Assembly: GCA_012800805.1 (NCBI GenBank)
Contig: JAAZIO010000070.1
Coordinates: forward strand, 1-5,308
DNA: 5,308 bases
Direction of reading: 5' to 3'
Origin: Clostridiales bacterium
GTDB lineage: Bacteria; Bacillota; Clostridia; Christensenellales; CAG-917
Position 1 is the stretch's first letter, and every line of letters starts with the position of its first letter. The position numbers were made by a program, and so were the translations under genes. A model generated the notes under the pieces. The model worked only from the letters and a program-made list of their open reading frames with translations, was not told where the DNA came from and did no database searches. Positions 1-5,252 of the stretch are shown one piece after another.

Positions 1-226
1 TGCGGGCTGCAGAGTCCTCGACGGAAAGATTACAAGGTCGGCTAAGGTAAGGCTGATTCGCAATTCGGCGATTGTTACAGAGTGCGAAATAGCCTCGCTA
101 AAGCACAAAAAAGAGGATGTCAAAGAAATAGCGAAAGGCTACGAGTGCGGTATACTGCTTAGCAACTTCAACGATATAAAAAAAGGCGATATAATTGAAG
201 CTTTCGTCATGGAGCAAATTAAATGA
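1..226 (+). CDS. infB: Translation initiation factor IF-2, C-terminal fragment
   Basis: This is the last 74 codons of infB, read from base 2 to the TGA at 224-226; the rest lies upstream of the window. IF-2 is the cytoplasmic GTPase that brings fMet-tRNA to the 30S subunit and promotes 50S joining. The fragment is the C-terminal beta-barrel (C2, fMet-tRNA-binding) domain. It begins [10 protein letters not shown], continues through an [13 protein letters not shown] strand and ends with the family signature [24 protein letters not shown] and a short tail VMEQIK. The G domain is outside the window and cannot be checked. Its stop overlaps the rbfA start as ATGA, and rbfA is the usual neighbour of infB in Bacillota, which supports the call. 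Only the 5' truncation by the window edge is notable. Confidence 0.95.
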   Translation, partial: AGCRVLDGKITRSAKVRLIRNSAIVTECEIASLKHKKEDVKEIAKGYECGILLSNFNDIKKGDIIEAFVMEQIK

Positions 227-600
227 AGATAGAAAGAGTTAACAGTGAGCTTAAAAGACAAATCCAATATGTTATTGACGGTGAAGTTAAAGACCCCCGT
301 ATCGGCGGAATGATAACGGTAACGGGCGTTAAGACCACTCCCGACCTTAAATACGCAAAAGTATCGCTCAGCATATTTGGTGATGACGAGGTGGAGAAAA
401 AAGAAGCGTTTGACGCCATTTGCAAAGCAAGCGGCTTTATACGCTCTACGGTTAAAGACCTTGTCAGGCTTAGATATATGCCCGAGCTCCACTTTGTATT
501 GGACAGGTCTATTGAGCACAGTTTGAAAATTAACGAAATTTTGAAATCTTTAAATGCCGAGCATTCAGGGCAGGGCAACGGGGACAGTAATGATAATTGA
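223..600 (+). CDS. rbfA: 30S ribosome-binding factor A (RbfA)
   Basis: RbfA is a small KH-type protein that binds the immature 30S subunit near 16S helix 1/helix 45, helps late 16S maturation and supports growth in the cold. The 125-residue product is of usual length. The N-terminal helix ([16 protein letters not shown]) is followed by [15 protein letters not shown]. The KH fold shows the A69-S70-G71 kink (RbfA's version of the KH GxxG) in the segment around residues 62-85, and the C-terminal hallmark [19 protein letters not shown] lies at about 85-103. The last ~15 residues are a polar Gly/Asn/Asp/Ser tail. ATG 223 is chosen because GGAG at 211-214 lies 8 nt upstream and the start overlaps the infB stop (ATGA), implying translational coupling. 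The 3' end overlaps nrnA by 11 nt, and the nrnA ribosome site lies inside this gene. Confidence 0.96.
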   Translation: MKIERVNSELKRQIQYVIDGEVKDPRIGGMITVTGVKTTPDLKYAKVSLSIFGDDEVEKKEAFDAICKASGFIRSTVKDLVRLRYMPELHFVLDRSIEHSLKINEILKSLNAEHSGQGNGDSNDN

Positions 601-1561
601 CTTTGACAAAAAAATATCCGAGTTTAAGGATAAAATAAAAAGAGCAGAAACCATTGCTCTTTTTTGTCATTTAAGCCCCGACGGAGATACGATTTGCTCA
701 GCGCTGTCTTTATATTCCGCGCTTAATGCTATGGGTAAAAAATGCTTTTTAATTTGCGAAGACGAGATACCTCAAAGATTTTCTTTTTTAATGAACGGCG
801 CGGTGTTTTTAAAAGAAATTGCTGAAAAGATTGACCTTGCGATATCGGTTGACACAAGCAACCTCTCAAGACTTGGAGCTAACGCTTCGAAAACTTATTT
901 GAAAGCATACGATACGATAGCTATCGACCATCATTTTTCGCACGAGAATTTTGGCTCTTTAACCATACTTGATGAAACTTCGTCTTCATGCTCGGAAATC
1001 GTTTTTGATATTATAAAAGAAATTGCGGCACTAAATAGCGAAATCGCTAAGCTTATATTTGCCGGCATGATTTCCGATAACGGCTGTTTCCTTTTCTCAT
1101 CGGTTTCGTCAAAGACCCATGCGGTAGCGTCCGAGCTGTATAAATACGATTTTGATAAAGAAAACATAATTTATAACATTATCAGAAAGCAAACGCTGCC
1201 GGCATTCAATTTAACCAACAGGGTCTTGTCCAAGTGCCGTTTTTACGAAGATGACAAAATTGCCATAATCATTTTCCGAGCGGAGGATTTTTTAAGCACA
1301 CAAACCACCTCCGCCGACACGGAAGGAATTATATCGCGCCTTATCGACATCGAACCCGTATTGATTGCGTTTGCGATAAGCGAAGTCAACGAGTTTTGCT
1401 ATAAAGTCAGCGTTCGAACCAAGTCCGACAAAATTAACGCGGCGGAGTGCGCGGCGGTATTCGGCGGGGGAGGGCACGTAAGAGCGGCAGGCTGCAGAGT
1501 TCACGGAAGGCTCGAAGATGTGGTGGACAGGCTCATAAAAGCGGGGAAAGATATACTATGA
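590..1561 (+). CDS. nrnA: DHH/DHHA1 phosphoesterase, NrnA-type oligoribonuclease/pAp phosphatase
   Basis: NrnA-family enzymes degrade 2-5 nt RNA fragments and dephosphorylate 3'-phosphoadenosine 5'-phosphate in the cytoplasm using Mn2+. The 323-residue product has the usual length and order: a DHH domain (about 1-200) and a DHHA1 domain (about 210-323). Visible motifs are H27...D31-G-D33 (HLSPDGD), D88 in SVDTSNLSRLG, D113-H114-H115 with N120, D163 in MISDNGCFLF, and G292-G-G-G-H296...AAG in the C-terminal substrate-binding domain. All expected metal ligands appear present. Start: ATG 590 has GGGGA at 580-584, 5 nt upstream. An in-frame ATG at 554 would add 12 residues, lacks a good site and would deepen the overlap with rbfA, so 590 is preferred. 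The stop overlaps the truB start (ATGA). nrnA between rbfA and truB is a common Bacillota arrangement. Substrate preference cannot be fixed from sequence; c-di-AMP/pGpG-type activity is possible in relatives. Confidence 0.92.
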   Translation: MIIDFDKKISEFKDKIKRAETIALFCHLSPDGDTICSALSLYSALNAMGKKCFLICEDEIPQRFSFLMNGAVFLKEIAEKIDLAISVDTSNLSRLGANASKTYLKAYDTIAIDHHFSHENFGSLTILDETSSSCSEIVFDIIKEIAALNSEIAKLIFAGMISDNGCFLFSSVSSKTHAVASELYKYDFDKENIIYNIIRKQTLPAFNLTNRVLSKCRFYEDDKIAIIIFRAEDFLSTQTTSADTEGIISRLIDIEPVLIAFAISEVNEFCYKVSVRTKSDKINAAECAAVFGGGGHVRAAGCRVHGRLEDVVDRLIKAGKDIL

Positions 1562-2454
1562 ACGGTTTTGTAGTTATAAACAAAAACTCGGGAATATCTT
1601 CATCCGATATAGTAATTAAAGTCAGAAACTCACTATCCAAAGCTTTAAACCAAAAGCAGAAAGCGGGCCATCTAGGCACTTTAGACCCTGAAGCCGAAGG
1701 TGTGCTTACCGTAGCCTTAGGCTCCGCAACTAAGCTTTTTGACTATTTTTTAAAAAAGACAAAAACTTATATCGCCGATTTTGTCTTTGGCTCCACAACC
1801 GATACGCTGGATAGAGCCGGTAAAATTACAAGCGAGGGCGGGCGTATTCCCGATACGGATGAAATTAAAAACGCGCTTTTAGCACTAACGGGCGAGATAA
1901 GGCAAGTTCCGCCCGCTTATTCAGCGGTAAGCGTCAACGGCAAAAGAGCATATGAGCTTGCAAGACAAGGTAAGGAAATCGACTTGAAAGAAAAAACGGT
2001 GAATGTTTATGAGTTCACCCATCTCATGGCTTTAGACAAAGAAAAACACAGGTTTAAAATAGTCTGCGGCTCTGGAACATATATAAGAAGTCTGGCAAGA
2101 GATTTAGCATCAAAGCTTGGCACAGTGGCATATATGAGCGGTCTTCTTAGAACTCAGGACGGCAACTTTACCATCGAAAATAGCGTAACGCTTAAGGAAT
2201 TTTTGTCTGAGCCTTTAAAATATGTTATTCCCGTTGAAGACGCTTTCTCAAACCTAACAAAAGTAAAATTGGACGACAGCTATATATATAAACTCTTAAA
2301 CGGCGTTAATTTGGACATCAATCAAATAAAATCCGCTTTAGTAGATTACACATTTAATAATGATATCTTTGCACTATTAAACGGCTCGGATAGCATCATA
2401 GGCCTTGGCGAGATAAATAAAGAAAAATTAAAATTGAAATATCGTCTGTTATAA
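1558..2454 (+). CDS. truB: tRNA pseudouridine(55) synthase TruB
   Basis: TruB isomerises U55 to pseudouridine in the T-loop of nearly all tRNAs and has tRNA-folding chaperone activity. The 298-residue product is a normal length. Motif I is AGHLGTLDPEAEGVL with catalytic D43. Further signatures are KTYIADFVFG with Y71, TDTLDRAG, the VPPAYSAVSVNGKRAYELAR segment (118-136), and GSGTYIRSLARDLA with R177. The C-terminal region from about 225 (IPVEDAF...LLNGVNL...IGLGEI) resembles the short PUA-like tail. ATG 1558 is chosen because it overlaps the nrnA stop as ATGA and has GGGGAAAG at 1543-1550, 7 nt upstream. An ATG 111 nt further upstream would add 37 arginine-rich residues that are only the out-of-frame reading of nrnA. 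No gene follows for 347 bp, so it is probably the last gene of the coupled block. Confidence 0.96.
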   Translation: MNGFVVINKNSGISSSDIVIKVRNSLSKALNQKQKAGHLGTLDPEAEGVLTVALGSATKLFDYFLKKTKTYIADFVFGSTTDTLDRAGKITSEGGRIPDTDEIKNALLALTGEIRQVPPAYSAVSVNGKRAYELARQGKEIDLKEKTVNVYEFTHLMALDKEKHRFKIVCGSGTYIRSLARDLASKLGTVAYMSGLLRTQDGNFTIENSVTLKEFLSEPLKYVIPVEDAFSNLTKVKLDDSYIYKLLNGVNLDINQIKSALVDYTFNNDIFALLNGSDSIIGLGEINKEKLKLKYRLL

Positions 2455-2504
2455 AAGACTAAAAATAATTACTTCAATAAAGACATAAAATCACATATAG
2501 CAAA

Positions 2505-2547
2505 TAAGATTATAAGCTTTTATAGATAGCAAAAGTTGCTTATCTTA
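2505..2547. repeat. Imperfect inverted repeat in truB-ribF gap
   Basis: TAAGAT (2505-2510) pairs with ATCTTA (2542-2547). Inside, after an internal loop of about 4 x 4 nt, AGCTTTT (2515-2521) pairs with AAAAGTT (2531-2537), including one G-U pair on the + strand, leaving a 9-nt loop. No T-run follows it on the + strand, so it does not look like a terminator by itself. It may be a 3'-end stabilising structure of the truB mRNA, or chance in AT-rich DNA. Confidence 0.35.
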
Positions 2548-2575
2548 AATAAAAAAATACTGCTTAGAGCTTAAG

Positions 2576-2614
2576 TTAATATATATTCAGCTATATATTA
2601 AGATGCATTTTTTT
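2576..2614 (+). terminator. AT-stem hairpin plus T7 tract, possible terminator of the infB-truB unit
   Basis: TTAATATATA (2576-2585) and TATATATTAA (2592-2601) form a perfect 10-bp inverted repeat around the 6-nt loop TTCAGC. Six bases later comes a run of seven T (2608-2614). The order stem, short spacer, T-run fits an intrinsic terminator on the + strand, about 120 bp after truB. The stem has only A-T pairs, which is weak compared with standard GC-rich terminators, and the spacer is longer than usual. The call is therefore tentative. Confidence 0.35.
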
Positions 2615-2801
2615 GTTTAATAGGGTATTTTATTGATTATTAGCAATGAAAAGTAAAAAACCTAGAGAATGCCTTAAATAATGAATTAAATACAAAGGTA
2701 AAAAAAAACTAACGCAAAGCCTTTAATAAAGTAAAAATAAGCTAAAGCAATAATGAAAAACAAAGATAATCTCAGTTAATCACAATCAAGATAAATTAAT
2801 A

Positions 2802-3719
2802 ATGAAAATTCTATCAATATATGAAAAACTGAATACCCCCATTGTTTTGGGCCTCGGATTTTTTGACTGCGTTCATGTGGGGCATCGCAAATTGATTTAC
2901 GATGTGATTGCCTTAGCTCTAAAACGCGGCGCAGCTCCGGCTATTTTTACATTTACGGGAAATCCCGAAAAATTCAAATTTGTATCGGTTTATGATTTTG
3001 ATACGCGCGCTGAGATTTTTAATAATCTTGGTATTGAATACTGCGTTGCGGGCAGTTTTGACGGTGATTTTACAAACCTGTCGGGCGATGATTTTCTAAA
3101 CATTTTATGTGATAATTTTAATATTAAAGGCATTGTTTGCGGGGCGGATTACAGATACGGCAAAGACGCGGCGCACTCTTTAGCGGAGCTTAAAAAATTC
3201 GCCACGCAAAAAAACATAGAACTTAAAATTACGCCGTTTGTAATGAGCGATAACGGGGAGAAAGTTTCAACCGGCATCATTTATAAGCTCTTAAAAGAGG
3301 GCAGGCTTGAGGAAGCAAACATTATGCTCGGGACGCCTTATTATGTCAAAGGAACCGTAACAAGCGACTTTAAAAGAGGCAGAAACTACGGCTTCCCAAC
3401 CGCAAACCTTCACCTTAATAATGTTTTATTGCCGGATGGTGTATACGCCACGCTGTCAAAAACGGAAAGCGGAACGCATATGAGCGTAACAAAAGTTGGC
3501 GTAAAGCCCACTTTTGATGACAGCAATAAAACAATCGAAACGCATTTAATTAACTTTGACGGTGATTTATACGGCAAAGAACTGACCGTCTGTTTTTATA
3601 AAAAATTAAGGGATATAAAAAAATTCGAAAGCGGGGAAGAGCTGTATAAACAAATAAAAGAAGATATAAAAGCGGCTTCTTCATACTTAAACAATTATAT
3701 AAACAATGAAAATCAATAA
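2802..3719 (+). CDS. ribF: Bifunctional riboflavin kinase / FAD synthetase RibF
   Basis: RibF phosphorylates riboflavin to FMN and adenylates FMN to FAD in the cytoplasm. The 305-residue product has the usual two-domain layout. The N-terminal FMN adenylyltransferase domain (about 1-180) has the HxGH-type ATP site G19-FFDCVHVG-H28 and CGADYRYG (113-120). The C-terminal riboflavin kinase domain (about 181-305) has GRNYGFPTANL (193-203) with T200 and N202, VGVKPTF (232-238), catalytic-type E246 in ETHL, and FDGDLYGK (252-259). The kinase half looks complete. The adenylyltransferase half departs from the usual pattern: C23 where FDG is normal, KDAAHS where GKGRxGD is usual, and STGII (156-160) where SSTxIR carries an Arg. 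ATG 2802 is the only reasonable start; the frame is closed by TGA at 2754-2756. No Shine-Dalgarno site is visible before it. ribF usually follows truB closely; here 347 bp intervene. Confidence 0.94.
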   Translation: MKILSIYEKLNTPIVLGLGFFDCVHVGHRKLIYDVIALALKRGAAPAIFTFTGNPEKFKFVSVYDFDTRAEIFNNLGIEYCVAGSFDGDFTNLSGDDFLNILCDNFNIKGIVCGADYRYGKDAAHSLAELKKFATQKNIELKITPFVMSDNGEKVSTGIIYKLLKEGRLEEANIMLGTPYYVKGTVTSDFKRGRNYGFPTANLHLNNVLLPDGVYATLSKTESGTHMSVTKVGVKPTFDDSNKTIETHLINFDGDLYGKELTVCFYKKLRDIKKFESGEELYKQIKEDIKAASSYLNNYINNENQ

Positions 3720-3725
3720 TACATA

Positions 3726-3776
3726 AAACAATTGCTGTTTAATCGCTATGATTAAGCTTTTCGGCATATTAATCAT
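3726..3776. repeat. Two small inverted repeats just after ribF
   Basis: AAACA (3726-3730) and TGTTT (3736-3740) can form a 5-bp stem with a 5-nt loop. ATGATTAA (3748-3755) and TTAATCAT (3769-3776) can form an 8-bp stem with a 13-nt loop. Neither is followed by a clear T-run. They sit where the ribF transcript should end, so they may mark its 3' end, but a terminator cannot be claimed with confidence. Confidence 0.3.
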
Positions 3777-3820
3777 TTACCTAAATATTGCTTAGATTTT
3801 GTAAGATTGCATACATTCTT

Positions 3821-3849
3821 TTGCTAAAAAGATATCGAGGGATTATAAT
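3821..3849 (+). promoter_or_regulatory. Sigma-A-type promoter of the TIM-barrel gene
   Basis: TTGCTA (3821-3826) serves as the -35 box and a perfect TATAAT (3844-3849) as the -10 box, with exactly 17 nt between them. Transcription would start near 3856, giving a leader of only about 22 nt before the TTG start, just enough for the ribosome site. The position between two same-strand genes and the near-consensus match make this the best promoter in the window. It implies that the downstream gene is transcribed independently of ribF. Confidence 0.72.
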
Positions 3850-3863
3850 ATAAGAGAAAAAAC

Positions 3864-3870
3864 AAAGGAG
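3864..3870 (+). promoter_or_regulatory. Shine-Dalgarno site AAAGGAG that fixes the TTG start
   Basis: AAAGGAG at 3864-3870 is 7 nt upstream of TTG 3878. It is the strongest ribosome site in the window and justifies choosing the non-ATG start, because the family motif FGPSGN begins four codons later and no ATG lies nearby in frame. Confidence 0.8.
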
Positions 3871-3877
3871 ATATAAT

Positions 3878-4738
3878 TTGTTCGCTAAATTCGGACCCTC
3901 AGGAAACTCACAAAGCTTTTTCGATGAAGGTTACACCTCGACGCTCGACACTTTTAAATGGGTGAGCCAAAGAGGCTTGGAGCTTTTTGAATATTCCCTT
4001 GGCCGTGGTATAACGATAGGCTCTGCGGCAGCGGAAGTATTTGGCGCGGAAGCCGCAAAATACGGCATCGAAATAAGCGTGCATGCGCCGTATTTTATAA
4101 ATTTTGCCTCAGATGACCCTATGAAAGCCGAAAAATCAATAGGTTATATCATGTCTTCGTTTAAGATTCTTCGCGCGTTCGGAGGCAAGCGTTGCGTATT
4201 CCATGTGGGAACCGAGGGAAAAAGAAACAGATCTGAAGCTTTTTCCGATATCAAGAGAATGTTTGATAGATTGCTTGAAGCAAAATTTGAAAAAGGTTAC
4301 GATGACTTAATTCTTTGTCCCGAAACCATGGGCAAACTCGCCCAAATAGGCACGGTAGAGGAGATAGCCGAGCTATGCAAAATGGATTCGAATCTTTACC
4401 CGTGCGTAGACTTTGGCCATATAAACGCCCGCACAGGCGGCTCACTTAAAACCGAAGAGGACTTTCAAAGAATAATCGATAAATTTTTCGACGAGATAGG
4501 CGAAAAGAAAACAAAAAACATGCATGTTCATTTCTCAAAAATCGAATTCGGCGATAAAGGGGAGAAGCGCCATTTAACATTTGAAGACACAATATTCGGG
4601 CCGGAGTTTGAGCCGTTTGCAAATGTCATTGTAAAAAACAATCTCACTCCGCATATTCTTTCGGAATCCGCTGGCACCCAAGCCGAAGACGCTCTTTATA
4701 TGAAAACCGTATACAACGAAATTCTAAAACAAAAATAA
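3878..4738 (+). CDS. Endonuclease IV-like TIM-barrel protein (AP endonuclease family 2)
   Basis: The 286-residue product belongs to the xylose isomerase-like TIM-barrel/AP endonuclease 2 superfamily and is close in length and motif order to endonuclease IV (Nfo), which cuts DNA 5' of abasic sites with three zinc ions. Ligand-like residues are H69 (SVHAPY), H109 (VFHVG), E149 (CPETMG), D178 and H181 (VDFGHINAR), H216 (MHVHFSK) and E263 (SESAGTQAEDA). The last pair of Nfo ligands, D-R-H (E. coli D229/H231), is not clear: here the stretch is E229-K-R-H232. The N-terminal FGPSGN and the GEKRHLTFEDT segment recall a Firmicutes subgroup usually named only endonuclease IV-like or TIM-barrel protein. 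Start TTG 3878 is supported by the site at 3864-3870. No signal peptide or membrane segment is seen. It has its own promoter and no operon partner in the window. Repair activity is likely but unproven; a sugar-isomerase-like or other phosphoesterase role is possible. Confidence 0.82.
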   Translation: MFAKFGPSGNSQSFFDEGYTSTLDTFKWVSQRGLELFEYSLGRGITIGSAAAEVFGAEAAKYGIEISVHAPYFINFASDDPMKAEKSIGYIMSSFKILRAFGGKRCVFHVGTEGKRNRSEAFSDIKRMFDRLLEAKFEKGYDDLILCPETMGKLAQIGTVEEIAELCKMDSNLYPCVDFGHINARTGGSLKTEEDFQRIIDKFFDEIGEKKTKNMHVHFSKIEFGDKGEKRHLTFEDTIFGPEFEPFANVIVKNNLTPHILSESAGTQAEDALYMKTVYNEILKQK

Positions 4739-4749
4739 ATTGTTAAGTC

Positions 4750-4802
4750 TTAAGCATGATAAAACTAAACCTTACCAATTAAAATGCAATAAGAATGCTT
4801 AA
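4750..4802. repeat. 8-bp inverted repeat after the TIM-barrel gene
   Basis: TTAAGCAT (4750-4757) is matched by ATGCTTAA (4795-4802) across a 37-nt spacer. It begins 12 bp after the stop codon. No T-run follows on the + strand, so it is not a standard terminator. It could protect the mRNA 3' end or be chance. Confidence 0.35.
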
Positions 4803-4851
4803 AAGAGAAATAAAAATTATAAAAGATGATAATTAAGTTAAAAAAAAAGAA

Positions 4852-4882
4852 ATTTTTTATTAGCTAATAATTAATAAAAAAT
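4852..4882. repeat. 11-bp A/T-only inverted repeat
   Basis: ATTTTTTATTA (4852-4862) and TAATAAAAAAT (4872-4882) are perfect reverse complements around a 9-nt loop. A shorter palindrome, TATTAGCTAATA (4858-4869), is nested in it. An A9 tract (4840-4848) precedes it. The stem contains T- and A-runs, so either strand could show bidirectional terminator-like behaviour, but the stem is very weak. Confidence 0.4.
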
Positions 4883-4978
4883 AATAAATATAAAAATAAA
4901 AAAAACAATATTAAAGCACCTGCATTAAATATTTTATTCTAGCAAAAAAAACAATTTAAATTCAAAACAAAATATTTC

Positions 4979-5058
4979 ATAAACTAAATAATTATAAACT
5001 AATTAATTTAAAATAATAAACTAATTAATTAAAATAAAAGACTAATCAATTTAATATT
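4979..5058. repeat. Degenerate ~22-bp tandem repeat, four units
   Basis: Units start at 4979 (15 bp, short), 4994 (22 bp), 5016 (21 bp) and about 5037 (22 bp). The shared core is ACTAAwyAATT, and units 2 and 3 both begin ATAAACTAATTAATT, with an AAAATA tail in each. The conserved C of each core is at 4984, 4999, 5021 and 5042, giving steps of 15, 22 and 21 bp, close to two helical turns for the last two. No known repeat family is recognised. It lies immediately upstream of the candidate RNA at 5066. Confidence 0.6.
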
Positions 5059-5065
5059 TATCTGA

Positions 5066-5194
5066 ATAGCGTTTTAAACAAGCTAGCAACTTAAAAATTT
5101 TATTAAAACCATAGGGGATAGACAAAATTCGGTCAGCTAATGTCTGTGGGATGGTGCTTAATAGGTCTGTTTTAATGCTATGTTTATATTTTTA
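5066..5194 (+). ncRNA. Candidate structured small RNA of unknown family
   Basis: Five nested helices are visible: 5066-5073/5174-5181 (8 bp, one G-U), 5076-5080/5168-5172 (5 bp), 5101-5106/5158-5163 (6 bp), 5108-5112/5151-5155 (5 bp) and 5118-5124/5141-5147 (7 bp, one U-G). The apical loop is AAATTCGGTCAGCTAA (5125-5140). An asymmetric purine loop, AGGGG against GGG, separates the top two helices, and a large bubble (5081-5100 against 5164-5167) separates the lower ones. A T-rich tract (5183-5193) follows the closing helix, like a termination site. Both wobble pairs are valid only for the + strand. The core is about 40% GC inside DNA of 11-20% GC. No good promoter was found just upstream; a weak TTAAAA-17-TAATAT pair is at 5029-5057. 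It does not match SRP RNA (no GNRA apex or AGCAGC), tRNA, T-box or FMN elements. A short 6S-like rod is possible in outline only. Confidence 0.42.
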
Positions 5195-5223
5195 TACCGT
5201 GTTTTATAGAGAAATTTAAAATA

Positions 5224-5252
5224 TTGTTAAATCCTTAATGGTGAGATATAAA
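5224..5252 (+). promoter_or_regulatory. Promoter-like pair near the right edge
   Basis: TTGTTA (5224-5229) and TATAAA (5247-5252) are spaced by 17 nt. They would drive a + strand transcript leaving the window on the right, plausibly the leader of the next gene. Another TATAAT is at 5275-5280 without a good -35 box. In sequence of about 20% GC such matches arise easily by chance, so confidence is modest. Confidence 0.35.

Larger units (their letters stand above)
2455..2801. other. AT-rich gap between truB and ribF
   Basis: This 347-bp stretch is about 22% GC by hand count and has stop codons in every frame. The best small frame, ATG 2646 to TAA 2679-2681 (11 codons), has no ribosome site. Two hairpins are visible and listed separately (2505-2547 and 2576-2614). 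I see no FMN-riboswitch core (no GGGGCAGGGTGAAATTCCC-like stretch), although such an element could be looked for upstream of a flavin gene. No convincing sigma-A promoter was found; short partial matches are expected by chance in DNA this AT-rich. The gap interrupts an otherwise tightly packed gene order. Confidence 0.8.

Noticed and set aside
139..519. Minus-strand open frames across rbfA, nrnA and the TIM-barrel gene
   Set aside because: They lie antisense to strongly conserved genes, lack recognisable motifs and have no ribosome sites. They are shadow frames.
7..1500. An 11-nt identical string, GGCTGCAGAGT, in infB (near 5-16) and in nrnA (near 1490-1500)
   Set aside because: Both encode the family-typical AGCRV tripeptide context of unrelated domains. 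A coincidence of coding, not a repeat.
2646..2681. Small frame for an 11-residue basic peptide (starts MKSKKPRE) in the truB-ribF gap
   Set aside because: No ribosome site, very short, and A-rich DNA yields lysine codons by chance.
2455..2801. Insertion sequence or mobile-element remnant splitting truB and ribF
   Set aside because: No terminal inverted repeats at the ends, no target duplication seen and no transposase frame.
4979..5058. CRISPR array
   Set aside because: Units are contiguous without unique spacers, are AT-only in character, and no cas gene is present.
5113..5147. Possible fluoride (crcB) riboswitch: ATAGG.GAT near the start and GCTAATG later recall that motif
   Set aside because: The CGCC pseudoknot partner and the AUAAACG-hairpin segment are missing and the spacing is too short. 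No fluoride-exporter gene is seen downstream in the window.
5141..5176. Small frame for an 11-residue peptide (starts MSVGW) in the GC island
   Set aside because: No Shine-Dalgarno site before ATG 5141, and its bases are better explained as helix arms.
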